From NCBI GenBank assembly GCA_031002005.1, contig CM061921.1, forward strand, positions 171,810,935 to 171,874,934: 64,000 nt of DNA, in the 5' to 3' direction. Below, in pieces: positions 25,551-36,712 of this stretch (position 1 is the stretch's first letter; the number at the start of each line of letters is the position of its first letter). The DNA is from Vandiemenella viatica (Eukaryota > Arthropoda > Insecta > Orthoptera > Morabidae). The notes under the pieces are model-generated. The model did not search any database. It saw nothing but the letters and a program-made list of their open reading frames with translations, and was not told where the DNA came from. A program made the translations under genes and the position numbers.

Positions 25551-25689
25551 AATAATAATTAATAACAGTAACTCCATTAATTAGCGGTTCCAGATTTTAA
25601 AGCTGAAAGAATGGAAGTAAAAAACCTTTCGTGTCTCCCTTTGCTTCTACCTAACACTGATACTTCTTTAAAGTTTAGAGTCAAGTATT

Positions 25690-25915
25690 ACTTCTTGCCT
25701 TCCAAGCCCGATAGGTTAGCGGTAACACTCTTGCCTATCATTCGGGATAGCGCGGATTCAAATCCAGTCGGACATCAAATTTCAGGATTCCTAGGTTTCC
25801 TAAAACTTCTCTAGTAGAACTCCGGAACAGTTACATCAAAAAGCAGTGGTCGAAATTCTTTCTCGATCCTAATTTCCATTACCCTCAGGAATCAAATCAC
25901 GTTGGCGGCGAATAG
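25690..25915 (+). repeat. Old tRNA-derived SINE, arm A
   Basis: Box A-like ATAGGTTAGCGGTAAC near 25712 and box B-like GGATTCAAATCC near 25754, followed by a core that ends ...GAATCAAATCACGTTGGCG. The same copy is present in arm B at about 37190-37400 in reverse orientation, so the insertion is older than the inverted duplication. Confidence 0.6.
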
Positions 25916-25924
25916 AAGAAGATG

Positions 25925-26197
25925 AAAAAGAAAATACCGAACGTGGTGGCTGAGTGGTAACTCTCTGAGCTGGCTTCCGGGAGGACATGGGATTGAATTC
26001 CCGACCGGCCATCCAGATTTGGGTTTTCGATGGTTTCCCGAAATCACTCCAGGCGATTGCTGGGCTAGTTCCGTCAAAAAGACCGTGGCCGAATTCCTCC
26101 CCATTCCTTACCCCCAGTCTTTTCATGCCTCTAATTACCTCGATGAGTTGTAAAGCCAGTTACAAAATATAAATATTTCTTTAAAAAAAAAAAATCT
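25925..26197 (+). repeat. tRNA-derived SINE with A-tail, arm A
   Basis: Head GTGGTGGCTGAGTGGTAACTC, box B region GGATTGAATTCC (diverged), core ATCCAGATTTGGGTTTTCGA, AAATCACTCCAGG, GGCCGAATTCCTCCCCATTCC, 3' block CTAATTACCTCGATGAGTTG and an A-tail at about 26185-26197. Shared with arm B at 36950-37165. Confidence 0.8.
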
Positions 26198-26419
26198 TGC
26201 CAATATCGATGTGGATTAAAATAAAAGCACTCGTCTCCACGATTTCATCACAAGAAATTTCTCAAATAAAAATAATTACATCTCTCTGTTTTTGTGCTTT
26301 AGACGTTTTGCTTGTTGGATTTATCTTATTTAACTACCGACCACAGTAGCGATGGGAGTAGACTACTAGTTCCACAAGTGGAAAATGGCCAGTTCGGTGT
26401 TATTTTAGGGCTGGTCGAT

Positions 26420-26560
26420 GGTGGAATGAACTCTGGCCTGGCATTCGGGAGGACGGCGGTTCGAATCCCCGTCCGGGCATCCAGATTTGGGTTTTCCATG
26501 GTTTCCGAAATCACTCCAGGCAAATGCCGGGATGTTTCCTTTAAAAACATTTGTTCTGTT
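26420..26560 (+). repeat. 5'- and 3'-truncated SINE in arm A only
   Basis: Contains GGCATTCGGGAGGACGGCGG, box B GGTTCGAATCC, the ATCCAGATTTGGGTTTTCC core and AAATCACTCCAGGCAAATGC, then stops abruptly in unique arm sequence near 26555. It is close to S-family copy 36457-36712 in sequence. Arm B has different SINEs, in the opposite sense, at the matching point, so this copy came after the duplication. Confidence 0.75.
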
Positions 26561-27280
26561 AACTTAGCTCTAATAAGATGTGTGAATATGATCATTCGTA
26601 CTCGAAATATGTCTCTTTTCGAATGACGAATACCTACAAGTAGAGTGACAGTCATTGCCGAAAATAACAGAAACAACTTGGTATAATATATTATTAAAGC
26701 TAGAGGACAGATGAAAGTGTTGAAAAATAACATTGAACTAATTTGTATTAGTTAATAAAAATTTCTGAACATTACTCTTCTTGGATTTAGACAACAGAAA
26801 ACGCTCATTGTATTTTGTAAATGATCTACTTCCACTGTTTTATTACAAAGTGAATGAATTAATATTCGGTAATGATAGTGCTATTTCTTTTTAAAAAAAA
26901 CTGGAAGTGCGCGTTATGGAAAATGGATCTACCTCTAAATGCTGACTTAGCCTGATCCAGTTTATATTTATATGACTGTTGTGTCAGGCTTTCCTTAGGT
27001 AATATGGGACACCATAGTGAAGTCAACAAAAGACGAACATTATACTCATTTCAAATCTTCCAAGTGCGAGGACGGACTGGAATCAGTGACCCTTACAATG
27101 CGATGACAGCGTTCTATGCCCAGTTTAAATGTCTTGCCGGAATTCTAGTGAAGGAATTTGTGAATGTGTCTGCGGTCATGGTTTGCCAACACGGATGACA
27201 GAACAAGGAAATTATCCATCATTTCAGGCATGCGATTATCCTTATGCTCCTTCAACTACCCTGCGTAATAATGGAACCAG

Positions 27281-28655
27281 ACCCTTTTTTATTATTATTA
27301 TTATTATTTATTGGCAAACCGACGGACAGGGTCCATACAGCCAAAGTTACAATTGTTTTACATTTTATGTCATGAAAGCTCCAACACTTTTACGTGTTAC
27401 AAAGTTAGATATATTACCCTTGAATTACAGATATTTTTAGAAGTTGTTGTTATGATGGGAAATTATTCTTGAGCGATAGTGCTTCTGTTATTATACATAC
27501 AAAATTTTACATTTAATTCTTGCGTTGCACAGCTAGGTCTAGCGGGAGTCTCCTCAATCCCGCTCACTGACCGTGGTTGTCTTGTTGCGTGGTTGTCTTG
27601 TGAAGAAGTATATCTTAGTAGGCACCTCAGCCCCATGTCTTTGTAATTTCGATATCAGTAGTGTAGATTCATTCCAATGGATCCTGCACCCACAAAAGAG
27701 GTGATCTACATCTTCCAAGCTGTTTCAATCAAATTCACAAACCCTTTAGGCACTATCGGATCGGAGTACCAATGAACTCATGGAATGGAGGGATAAAATT
27801 GCCTGTAATGGTTGCCTTTATGGAGGTCACTTGTCTTCCATTCGTTTGCCCATTCATTCTTGGCTCCGCGTCGGATCATTGGTATTAGATCCGAAGCCGG
27901 AACACGGTTAGACTTGTTTCGGTTGAGTGCAGCTTCTTTAGCTTGTCTATCTGCTGGTTCATTTCCTCTAATACCAGCGTGTCCTTTGGACGAAATAAAT
28001 GTAGCCTCCCTGCCCTTCTCTCTCAGTTTTGAAACCGTTCGAAATATCTCATAGGCCATCTAAAATCTACCATTGTCTTTGGAGATATTTCGTTTCTTTA
28101 TGGTAGATGGGGAATCTGTTATTAGGTCTATTGCTATTCTCGAATTACAAAATTTTGTGCCATATTCTAAGGCTTTGGTCATTGCAAAGAGATAAGCGGT
28201 GATAACCGTGGCTTCATCAGGTAGGCTGCAAGCTGCAGACCTGCTATTTGTCGTATCGACAATTGCGGATCCCACTGCGTGTTCAGATTTGGAGCCGTCT
28301 GTGAACAGACACGCCAGACTCCCTGGTATGCTTCAGATGAAATTCCTCGTTATGTCCTTGTTCTTATCGCTCCCTTCCAGATATTTGTTATTCATTCGTA
28401 TGTCTAATTTCAGTGTGGTAATAGGCATTCCTACTGAGTAGACCGGTAATGACTGGGTTCGATATATTATCATGGAATATATCTTTAAGTTCTCATAAGC
28501 CCTAACTAGAGGTGGACTAATTTGTTTCTTCCAATAGGCGCGATGTGAGCACTGCACCGATAATATTCCTTTTTTTATTCAAGAAAATGTTCTCTTCTAG
28601 TTCGAACTGCTTCAGTATAAATTTTCTGGAAAGGCATGTTCTCCGAACGTCCAAT
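27281..28655 (-). mobile_element. 5'-truncated I-clade LINE with TAA-repeat tail, minus strand
   Basis: The 3' end on the minus strand is a (TAA)n run at about 27287-27308, a hallmark of I-clade LINEs. Upstream comes 3' sequence and an RNase H domain (27778-28275), then weakly recognisable ORF2 sequence to about 28650. The insertion sits in arm A of the 12-kb inverted repeat; arm B near 33085 passes directly from the left flank to the right flank, which gives an empty site. The flanks AATGG... on both sides may be a decayed target duplication. Confidence 0.8.
27778..28300 (-). pseudogene. RNase H domain of the I-clade LINE
   Basis: RNase H removes the RNA strand of the RNA-DNA hybrid during retrotransposition. 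Reading down from about 28300: AVGSAIVDTT (after the first Asp motif), ALEYGTKFCNSRIAIDLITDSPS with a catalytic Asp, one in-frame stop after NGRF near 28060, then EATFISSKGHAGIRGNEPADRQAKEAA with the final His and Asp. The single stop aside, the domain reads through about 165 codons. The position of an RNase H after the RT is characteristic of I, R1, LOA and ingi groups. Confidence 0.85.
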
Positions 28656-28774
28656 GGTGGTTCTGAAGCTGTTAGCTGACACAGTTCAACAGACGAAATA
28701 ATTATACAGGAGTAGAACCGTACATCCTTATGAAACCAGGGCTTACAATTTTTTAATTTTTTTTCCTAACCTCG

Positions 28775-28975
28775 CCACATTTTGACATCGAGTTTATTGG
28801 AGATGGTCATGAACTGAGGGCAAGGAACGGGTATTTTGTTGTAACCATCCACATGTTTTCCTGGAGTGATTTGGAGAAACCATAGAAATTCCAAATTTGG
28901 CTGGCCGGATGGGGATTTGAACCCGTTTCCCCTATAATGCGAGGCCATAACATTACGGCACGCCCACCCCGCTCA
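28775..28975 (-). repeat. tRNA-derived SINE, minus strand, arm A
   Basis: In reverse complement: box A-like start, CCTCGCATTATAGGGG, box B GGGTTCAAATCCCC, the core CCAAATTTGGAATTTC, AAATCACTCCAGG and a decayed 3' part ending near 28780. Its partner in arm B is at about 32815-32995 on the plus strand. Confidence 0.7.
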
Positions 28976-29094
28976 GTTTTCTAACACTTAGACATATAGG
29001 AGCAGTAATTAGAGATTGAATCGATCATGGATTTTATTTAATATATATATCCTGCAGCCTAGTTGGAGACGCAAAAGTATTTGACCCACTGGAG

Positions 29095-29376
29095 CAGTGG
29101 TTCTCGATTAGTTTTTCCCGTGTATCACCTATCAGTCTGTGCCCTCTGTGTTCGTCTCAACCTTGCGCTTCCCATCATTACAACATTACAGAAATTTAAT
29201 TCACCCACAAACGCACACACAATTTGACCGTCTTAAAATATATTTTGGCAATAGAAATATTTGCGATTTTTTTCATTTATCTTAGTGATTGCCTTAGACA
29301 AGAGATTAACCCACATACCCCTTGAAGCATCCTGACGTACCCGTTGGGTACGCGTACCACTAATTGCGAACCACAG
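29095..29376. mobile_element. hAT-type MITE, 282 bp, in arm A
   Basis: Ends CAGTGGTTCTCGATTAGT at 29095 and, in reverse complement, CTGTGGTTCGCAATTAGT ending at 29376. CAG...GGTTCTC ends are typical of hAT elements. The flanks CACTGGAG (29087-29094) and CACCGGAT (29377-29384) match at six of eight bases, as expected for an aged 8-bp hAT target duplication. Arm B near 32685 has the uninterrupted site. No coding capacity. Confidence 0.75.
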
Positions 29377-30119
29377 CACCGGATATTAAAAATCTTTATC
29401 AAGTGTTTCATGAATCCGGAACCAACCATAATATACTCATTTTGATATTCTTATAGGTAACCTGTTAGTTAGTTTTTCGAAGAAAACATCTTTTCCTTTC
29501 ACAAATCAAGCTTATTCCTGTTTGAAAACCAATCATATTTTTCCTACAAAATACAGGCGTAAGAAATTTAAAGGTTAAACTGCATATGGAACATCGCTAC
29601 CTGTAATACTGATAATGTTCATTTTCCAAGACTATTCTTCCTAGTAGAAAATGCCATGGTAGCTACCATTGTAAAAAGAAGTAGTACGCCGGTGCAAATT
29701 CCCGTCGGCTATTAGATTTCGTTTTTCCATATTGTCTCCAAATATTTCCAGATTAATGTCAGGATGATTCCTCTAAAAGACATTGATCACAATTGTTTAG
29801 AGTTCTTTGTACACAATTCTCTTCTATATTTATTTATCTGACTGTAATGAAACGTTTAGCCCTAAGTATTAAAAATGGCTAATGTATAAAAAAGAACTGA
29901 CGTGCAGTTTGCAGAGGAGAAATTATAATTCCATAATACAATTAATCTGTAATACCATATCAGCGAAATGAAAATTAGAAAAGAAATAAATTATTTGCAG
30001 CAAAAATGCTGTATTAACATGTATTCCACGATTACATGAAAGCTATGGTTTTCAATTATCGTTCATAAAACCACAGCTCAGAATCTTATTATTTCATCAA
30101 TATCTGATAATTTACTATG

Positions 30120-31960
30120 GATATATTTTCAAATATTATTCTTTATTTGGTGGGTTCAGGGACTTAAACGATTCTTGTTGAATTTATCTACAGCGCTTCA
30201 CGGTATGTAGTATTTAAAAGTTATTCACATATAGAGAATGAGGTAATTAGTTGAATTTATCATTTTGTAAATGATCCAGCAGTATCTGTCAAACATTTTA
30301 CAGTTACAAAATTTCTTTTTGATGTTGCCTTGTCTAGGATCTAATGAAGGAAACTGTAGCTTTATCTTGGATATGATGACAGACAATTCCGAAGTCAGAA
30401 TAGAAGGGAATATAAGTCGTTTCCTGCCATAAGATTTCCTCATCGAATGTGCGACTTATATTCAAACTTCAGTCTGATTCAGTGTTAATCGTTGCATCAG
30501 CCACATCTATCCATTTGATTGAGTTCAGAAGACGGGAACTATTAATTTGCATAGAGAGCGACATTCAAACTGTTTTATTGTTACAATCATGAGGATTCAC
30601 AAATAACCCATGACATTCCGTATATTTGGTTTTCAAAAGGAAGGGAATGTGATAGAAAGTCTCAAACAAACACGCCACACAACACAATATCTGGCCATGA
30701 TTCGAAATCGCTTGATTTTGCCACTGGTTCCATTTTATAGAGCATTGAAGTTTAAATATACACTAAAGATTGTTGTTTCCAGTAGGAAAGTCGTCAACGA
30801 GGCGTCGGAAATAGTTTAGTGATGAGGTCAGATATTGTCATTATTAAAGGTTAGGGACTGTGGGGTAGTCATCTTGTAGCATTACCGATAGTGTAATAAC
30901 ATCCTTGAAGTAGGCGTTCCATGTCACGGGCCGGTTAATACTCTTTTAAGGAAGTTTCCATAACAACGAGGAGATACACAGATACTAAGAGATTGCTTAG
31001 AGCAGCGGCTAAGGAGAGCTTGCTAGGAAGAAGTCCGATAATGTATTTAAAACGATGTATTGAAATAAAAGTGTGATTATATTGTGAAGGAAAACGACTA
31101 AAGATTAATTATTTACCAAAGTCGCACAAAAGTCATACTATGATAAGTTAATCTGAAGATAAAGTACAAAGAGAATCACATCGTAAATGCAACACGGCGT
31201 ATTTCTTAATGAATAATCAAGCAAACTGCTTATAAGAAATGCGACATGGCTCCCGTTCCAGGGACTGTTTTAAATAATGAAATAAACAGAAACTGCTTTT
31301 AAGAAATACGAAATGGAACAAGCAACCAACTGCTTATAAGAAATACGACAATCTGTGTAACGGAAGATCTGGACGACCAAATATTTTTTTTGCAAATGGT
31401 GAGTCCTGTCTGTATAACATGATGTGGCCATCTGCAAGACAGCGATTTTCGTGGATCATATCATTTCCCAGCAGGACAGGTATGTTGTCCACAACCACCC
31501 ATTTCAATGGTTACTCTAGCAGCCAAAGGTTTAGGAAACTGATTAGCAAGTAAAATACATTCATATGAACCCAACAGAAAATGCATGGGCAGAGATGGTA
31601 TAAATTATAAGAAAGGCGGAATTTGTGTTGACGACACGGTGCTAAAGGTCAGGTTCCATTTAAGATACATAGGAAGAACTTTCCGAAATCAATAATTTAC
31701 GCCTCATTAGCTCCATAACTTAAAGAACTTTTAACATAGAGTATTCTTTTGCTTCTTCTCGACAGTGATGCTACACCGATGTGACACTATTCTGTGACAT
31801 CATTCGCGTATTTACCTCCTGATCCTTTTCCACCTCGACTTTACCTCCCCTTCCCTTATCAAAGCTTTCTCGACATACTATAGATATTCTTTTAAGCAGG
31901 AATATTTAACCATCAGAGACGGTTACGTTGTAAAAATACGGACTAGTAAATTGATAAAAT
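30120..31960. other. Loop of the 12-kb inverted repeat
   Basis: Sequence without a partner in the other arm. Near 31222, 31290 and 31327 a motif like AACTGCTTATAAGAAATACG occurs three times at irregular spacing. A decayed transposase piece lies at about 31440-31640. No intact gene is seen. Confidence 0.5.
31440..31640 (+). pseudogene. Remnant of a Tc1-like transposase
   Basis: One frame gives SQQDRYVVHNHPFQWL near 31469-31510 and, after stops, MNPTENAWAEMV near 31574-31610. These recall the FQQDNAPVH and LNPIENLWAE motifs of Tc1 transposases at about the right spacing. No terminal repeats found. Weak but specific resemblance. Confidence 0.45.
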
Positions 31961-32814
31961 ACTACACACAAAATTACCTTACATTTTCATGAAAAAAAAG
32001 AACGTAATGAGCTGTGATTTTTGAAGTAACATTTTTGAAGTGCAAGGAATGATATTTACTATATATTTAAATTTTTAATTTTGTAGATATGATTATATAG
32101 TTTGACAATATTTTGGAAATATAATTTCTCCACGGATCTGCACATAAGTTCATTTTTTTTTTTTTTTATACATTCACCACTTTTAATATTTAAAGTTAAA
32201 TACCTAGTTGCAGTCAAAGTAATCTAATATGGGATAGAATTGTGGACAAACAACATAAATAAATTTCGCCACTGCCTATTAGAAGCACCATTCTGGCATT
32301 AAACTGGATTGATTTTGAGGAAACATAGATAAACGAAATTTGATAGACGACAGGGTTTTGAAAATGTATCCTGATTTTTCTTGCGATGGCATTTTCTATT
32401 AAGAAGAATTTTCAAGGAAAATGAACGCTGTCAGTCTTTCATTTCTTGAGGTGGGCTTATTCGAAAGGCAGATTAGCTTTAAAAATTCTTATTTCTGCAT
32501 TCTGAAGGAAATGGGTGATTGCTTTCCCAACCGGATGAGCATGATTTGTAAAATGAATATGGTGTTTTTTTTATATAGGTTACAAATCTGCTTATAAAAG
32601 TGAGTAATTTATGGTTTTATGGTTGCTCCCTGGTTCATGAGACACAATGTGATTTAGTTCTGAAATCAATAGTGGATCAAATATTTCAGCGTCCATTACT
32701 AGGCTGCAGGAAAGATATATAAAAAACAATCCATGATCGTGTCAATTTCCATTTTTTTGTTCCTATAGGTCTACGTGTTATATTTAGTTCAGAAAACTGA
32801 GCGTGGTAGATGTG

Positions 32815-32995
32815 CGGTAATATTCTGGCCTCGCATTCGAGACTAAACGGGTTCAACTACCCACCTGGATATCTATGATTTCTCCAAATTACTCCACAAA
32901 AACGTCGGAATGGTCCCACGAAAAGACCAGTTTCTTTCCCCCATTTCCAATAACCTCTATGTTGAAAAGCGGTAAAGATAGAAATTTTTTTAAAT
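32815..32995 (+). repeat. tRNA-derived SINE, arm B partner of 28775-28975
   Basis: GTGGTAGATGTGCGGTAATA (box A region), CCTCGCATTCGAGA, GGGTTCAACTACCC (damaged box B), AAATTACTCCAC and CCCATTTCCAATAACCTC. It lies at the mirrored position of the arm A copy, so the two are descendants of one insertion. Confidence 0.65.
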
Positions 32996-34148
32996 TAATT
33001 TCAGAAAGCCCTGGTTTCTCAAGGAAATACGTTTCTACTCCTGTATAATTATTTCGTCTGTTGAACTGTGCCAGACAACAGCCTCAGTTACAATATTACT
33101 CAGTGTAGTTGAAAGAGGATGAAGAAAATCGTATGACTGAAATATCAGATCATTTCCGTGTTGTGTGGGCCTTCGGAATTGTCATCCGTGTTGGAAAATC
33201 ATGACCGCAGTCATATTCACAAATTGCTTCACTAGTGTCCTGGCCAAGACATTTAAGCTGGGCCTAACGGTGACAGGGTAGAACGCTGTCACGACATTGC
33301 AAGGGTCACCGATTCCAGTCCGTCCTCGCACTTGGGTGGTTTGAAGTTAGTATAATGTTCGTCTTTTGTTGACTTCACTATGGTCACACAATAGTCACAA
33401 AAATGTAAACTAGAGCAGGCTAAGTGGTCGCAGAAACAGAGGGTCATAAAATATTTAAATCAGCATATAGGGGCAGATCAATTTTCCATAACGTGCACTT
33501 CCAGATTTTTAAAAGAAAATCATTACGGCATATTAGCTAATTCATTTTGTAATAAAGCAGTCCAAGTAGAACATTTACAAGATACAATGAGAGTTTTCTG
33601 TCGTCGAAATCCAAGAAGAGTAATGTTCAGAAATTTTTATTGACTAATACAAATTAGTTCAATGATTTTTTTCACCACTTTCATCTGTCCTCTTAACTTT
33701 AACAGTATTTTAAAAGAAGTTGTTTCTGTTATTTTCGCTAATGGCTGTCTCTGTATTTGTAGGTACTCGAATTCCAAAAGGGACATAATTCGAGTACGAA
33801 TGATCATATTCACACACCTTATTAGAGCTAACTTAACTGAGAAAATGTTCTTCGCTTCCTTGGAGCCACTGGTAAATAAACACTTCCTCTAAAGTTTTGT
33901 CAGATCGGTTCCTTCCTCCTTGCCTCTGAGCTGTAATTTCCTCGAGTTGGCTGGATGAATTTCTTCTTACGTAATAACCACGCTTGGTCACAATCAACAG
34001 TCTAAACTGCCCTCCGTGTGTACTAAAGAACTTCACTACGATCCGGCTACTTTCTAAACTCCTTATCGTTATATCTTTAAACTATTTTTAGAACTCAGCT
34101 ATGTTACTAGCTGGCACCAAAGAAAGAATATATATATATATATATATA

Positions 34149-35501
34149 CAGGGTGTCCACAAATGAATATCGGGGTTTTAATGCTTTATAAGATTTATTA
34201 CATTATCCTTACAGTTATAAATGATATGTCAAATGAAAGAGCAACTCAAACAGTTTTGTTCGTTGGCACTAGTGCGCATGTGCGTGAAATGTTTCCGCTG
34301 CGATCCGCTAGAATGCGGTAGTAGCAAAGATGGCGACTAGTGAAGAGAAAGCGTTTTGTGTTTTACAGTTTGCAAAGACTGAATCTGTAGTTACTGTGCA
34401 GCGTGCGTTCCGCATTAAGTTCGGGCGTGATCCTCCAAGTGACAATAACACCCGTAGATGGTATCACCAGTTTGAAGATACAGGCTGCCTTTGTAAAGGG
34501 AAGAGCGCGGGACGACCAAGAGTTAGCGAAGAGACTGTTGAGCGAGTGAGAGAGTCGTTCACTCGTAGCCCAAAGAAATCTGTTCGGAAGGCTAGTCGCG
34601 AATTAGAAATTTCTAAGTCGACTGTTTGGAAAGTTTTAAGGAAACGCTTGCAACTACGTCCTTACCGTTTACAGTTGTTACAGGCTCTAAAGCCTGCAGA
34701 CCATGGTTTACGTGCCAAATTCGCTAACGAAATGTTGTTACATGACGATGAAGATTTTCTACATCATGTTGTCTTCAGTGATGAATCGACCTTTCACCTC
34801 AGTGGACATGTTAACACTCATAATGTGCGGATCTGGGGCTCAGAAAATCCTCAAGAGATCGTACAAGTGCAACGAGACTCCCCTAAAATCAATGTTTTTT
34901 GTGCCGTATCGCGGCGGAAAGTTTACGGACCTTTCTTTTTTTATGAACCGACTGTAACTGGTACTTCTTACCTTGATACACTAGAGCAATGGCTCTTCCC
35001 TCAGTTGGAACAATATGAACCAGAGAACTTCATTTTCCAGCAAGATGGTGCGCCACCTCACTGGCATAACGAAGTACGCGGATGGTTGAACGTAACTGTA
35101 CCCGACCGCTGGATTGGCCGCAAGGGGCCCAATGACAGAGCTTGCTATGCGTGGCCTCCACGTTCACCTGACCTAACGCCATGCGATTTCTACCTTTGGG
35201 GTTTCATCAAGGATCGTGTGTATGTGCCTCCGTTACCAGCCGACCTCCTTGAATTACGACAGAGGATTGAAGCAGCTGTTGCAACAGTTACTGAAGACAC
35301 ACTGCTCAACGTTTGGGAAGAACTCGGCTACAGACTTGATGTGTGCCGTGTGACAAATGGTGCCCACATAGAACACTTGTAAGCTTGTATATAAAACTGT
35401 TTGAGTTGCTCTTTCATTTGACATATCATTTATAACTATAAGGATAATGTAATAAATCTTATAAAGCATTAAAACCCCGATAATCATTTGTGGACACCCT
35501 G
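34149..35501 (+). mobile_element. mariner-type element, apparently intact, DDx46D transposase
   Basis: Terminal inverted repeats of 109 bases, 34149-34257 and 35393-35501, starting CAGGGTGTCCACAAATGA and differing at only two positions. TA lies on both sides (34147-34148, 35502-35503), inside a (TA)n run. The element is 1353 bases and contains one uninterrupted 350-codon transposase. The near-identical ends point to a young insertion. It lies in arm B of the inverted duplication and has no counterpart in arm A. Confidence 0.95.
34330..35382 (+). CDS. mariner-like transposase, DDx46D, full length
   Basis: Cut-and-paste transposase that binds the element's inverted ends and moves it to TA sites in the nucleus. 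The 350 residues match family length. Residues 1-110 form two helix-turn-helix domains joined by the SAGRPR linker (59-64). The catalytic core has VVFSDESTF (Asp151), FIFQQDGAPPHWH (Asp239) and SPDLTPCDFYLW (Asp286). The 46 residues between the last two acidic residues compare with 34 in classic mariner and 41 in DD41D elements; the extra residues lie in the GPNDRACYAW segment. The C-terminus RVTNGAHIEHL is the usual end for this group. The ATG at 34330 sits 72 bases inside the left repeat's inner edge and matches the family start. No stop or shift. Activity is inferred from intactness only. Confidence 0.93.
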   Translation: MATSEEKAFCVLQFAKTESVVTVQRAFRIKFGRDPPSDNNTRRWYHQFEDTGCLCKGKSAGRPRVSEETVERVRESFTRSPKKSVRKASRELEISKSTVWKVLRKRLQLRPYRLQLLQALKPADHGLRAKFANEMLLHDDEDFLHHVVFSDESTFHLSGHVNTHNVRIWGSENPQEIVQVQRDSPKINVFCAVSRRKVYGPFFFYEPTVTGTSYLDTLEQWLFPQLEQYEPENFIFQQDGAPPHWHNEVRGWLNVTVPDRWIGRKGPNDRACYAWPPRSPDLTPCDFYLWGFIKDRVYVPPLPADLLELRQRIEAAVATVTEDTLLNVWEELGYRLDVCRVTNGAHIEHL

Positions 35502-35509
35502 TATATATA

Positions 35510-36001
35510 CAGGGTGTTACAATAAGGTACGGCCAAACTTTCAGGAAACATTCCTCACACACAAACAAAGAAAATATGTTATGTGGACATGTGTCCAGAA
35601 ACGCTTACTTTCCATGTTAGAGCTCATTTTAGTTTCGTTAGTATGTACTGTACTTCCTCGATTCACCGCTCGTATTGTGGACGGCTGTGATACAATACGC
35701 CATTCTCCAGGGCTGCATCAGCGCATCAGGGATTCCATGCGACGGAGGGTGGATGCATGTATCCTCGCTAACGGAGGACATTATGAACATTTCCTGTAAC
35801 AAAGTGTTTGAAGTCACGCTGGTACGTTCTGTTGCTGTGTGTTTCCATTCCATGTTTAATGTGATTTGAAGAGAAGTAATAAAATGAGCTCTAACATGGA
35901 AAGTAAGCGTTTCCGGATACATGTCCACATAACATATTTTCTTTGTTTGTATGTGAGGAATGCTTCCTGAAAGTTTGGCCGTACCTTTTTGTAACACCCT
36001 G
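35510..36001 (+). mobile_element. Internally deleted mariner-like element, 492 bp
   Basis: Inverted repeats of 122 bases, 35510-35631 and 35880-36001, starting CAGGGTGTTACAA, with about five differences. The TATATA between 35502 and 35509 is shared with the preceding mariner, so the two are end to end. The 248-base interior keeps the end of a transposase: about 35700-35799 reads LHQRIRDSMRRRVDACILANGGHYEHFL with its stop. It is therefore a deletion derivative of a related but different family; the repeats share only the first eight bases with the neighbour. Confidence 0.92.
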
Positions 36002-36244
36002 TATATATATATTTTTCAGATGGGGTGGATCTGTGAGAAATTCTTGAAGGCGGATAGTCGCTTTTTGGTTCAATAACATTTTCTTAAATTTTTAATGGCA
36101 TTTCCACCGATAGCCATTCAGCCAGCTAAGACTTTTTTTGTGATCATTCTGTGCACTGACGTATTTCCAAATCTTTTTGCTCATACGAGAGAAAGATGAC
36201 ACCAGAAATACATAACACGTATTTTAAAACCCTTAACCAGGTCG
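36002..36244. other. Short unassigned stretch after the mariner pair
   Basis: No coding or transposon signal seen; it has no partner in arm A. Confidence 0.4.
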
Positions 36245-36440
36245 AGAACTTCACAAGTGACAGAGACTAGTGGTAAAGCTCAAGCCGTGCATATGGAAGG
36301 ATGTGGGTTCAAATCTTCGTTCATCCATTTGGATTTCTATATTGCAGGCGTAATAGTAATTACTCCGTGAGTACCGGTATCGTTACGTAAAAGAAGCCAT
36401 TGCTAAATTCCTTCCATAATTTTGTTTCCAGTCCTTTTTC
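36245..36440 (+). repeat. Diverged tRNA-derived SINE
   Basis: Box A-like CTAGTGGTAAAGCTC near 36268, box B-like GTGGGTTCAAATC near 36303, core TCCATTTGGATTTC and a 3' part AATTCCTTCCATAATTTTG, CCAGTCC. It directly precedes the better-preserved SINE at 36457. Confidence 0.65.
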
Positions 36441-36456
36441 CCGTTTAAATATTCCG

Positions 36457-36712
36457 CACCGAGCAGGGCGGTGTAACGGTTAGCGTTCTCGCCTCGCATT
36501 CGGGAGGACGGCGGTTCGAATCCCCGTCCGGGAATCCAGATTTGGGTTTTCCATTGTTTCCCAAATCACTCCAGGTAAATGCCGGGATGCTTCCTTCAAA
36601 AGGCCATGGCCGAATTCCTTCCCATTTCTTGCCCCCATCCTTGCCCCCCCCCAATCGTTTCCCGTCTCTAAAGACCTCGCTGTTAAGAGACGTAAAGCAG
36701 TTAAAAAAAAAT
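36457..36712 (+). repeat. Best-preserved tRNA-derived SINE, with target duplication
   Basis: Box A GTGTAACGGTTAGCG at 36471-36485 and box B GGTTCGAATCC at 36513-36523 are internal RNA polymerase III promoter elements. Then come the family core ATCCAGATTTGGGTTTTCC, AAATCACTCCAGG, GGCCGAATTCCTTCCCATT, the block AAGACCTCGCTGTTAAGAGA and an A-tail. TAAATATTCCG before it (36446-36456) and TAAACATTCCG after it (36713-36723) are an 11-bp target duplication with one change. This copy defines the family for this window. Confidence 0.88.
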
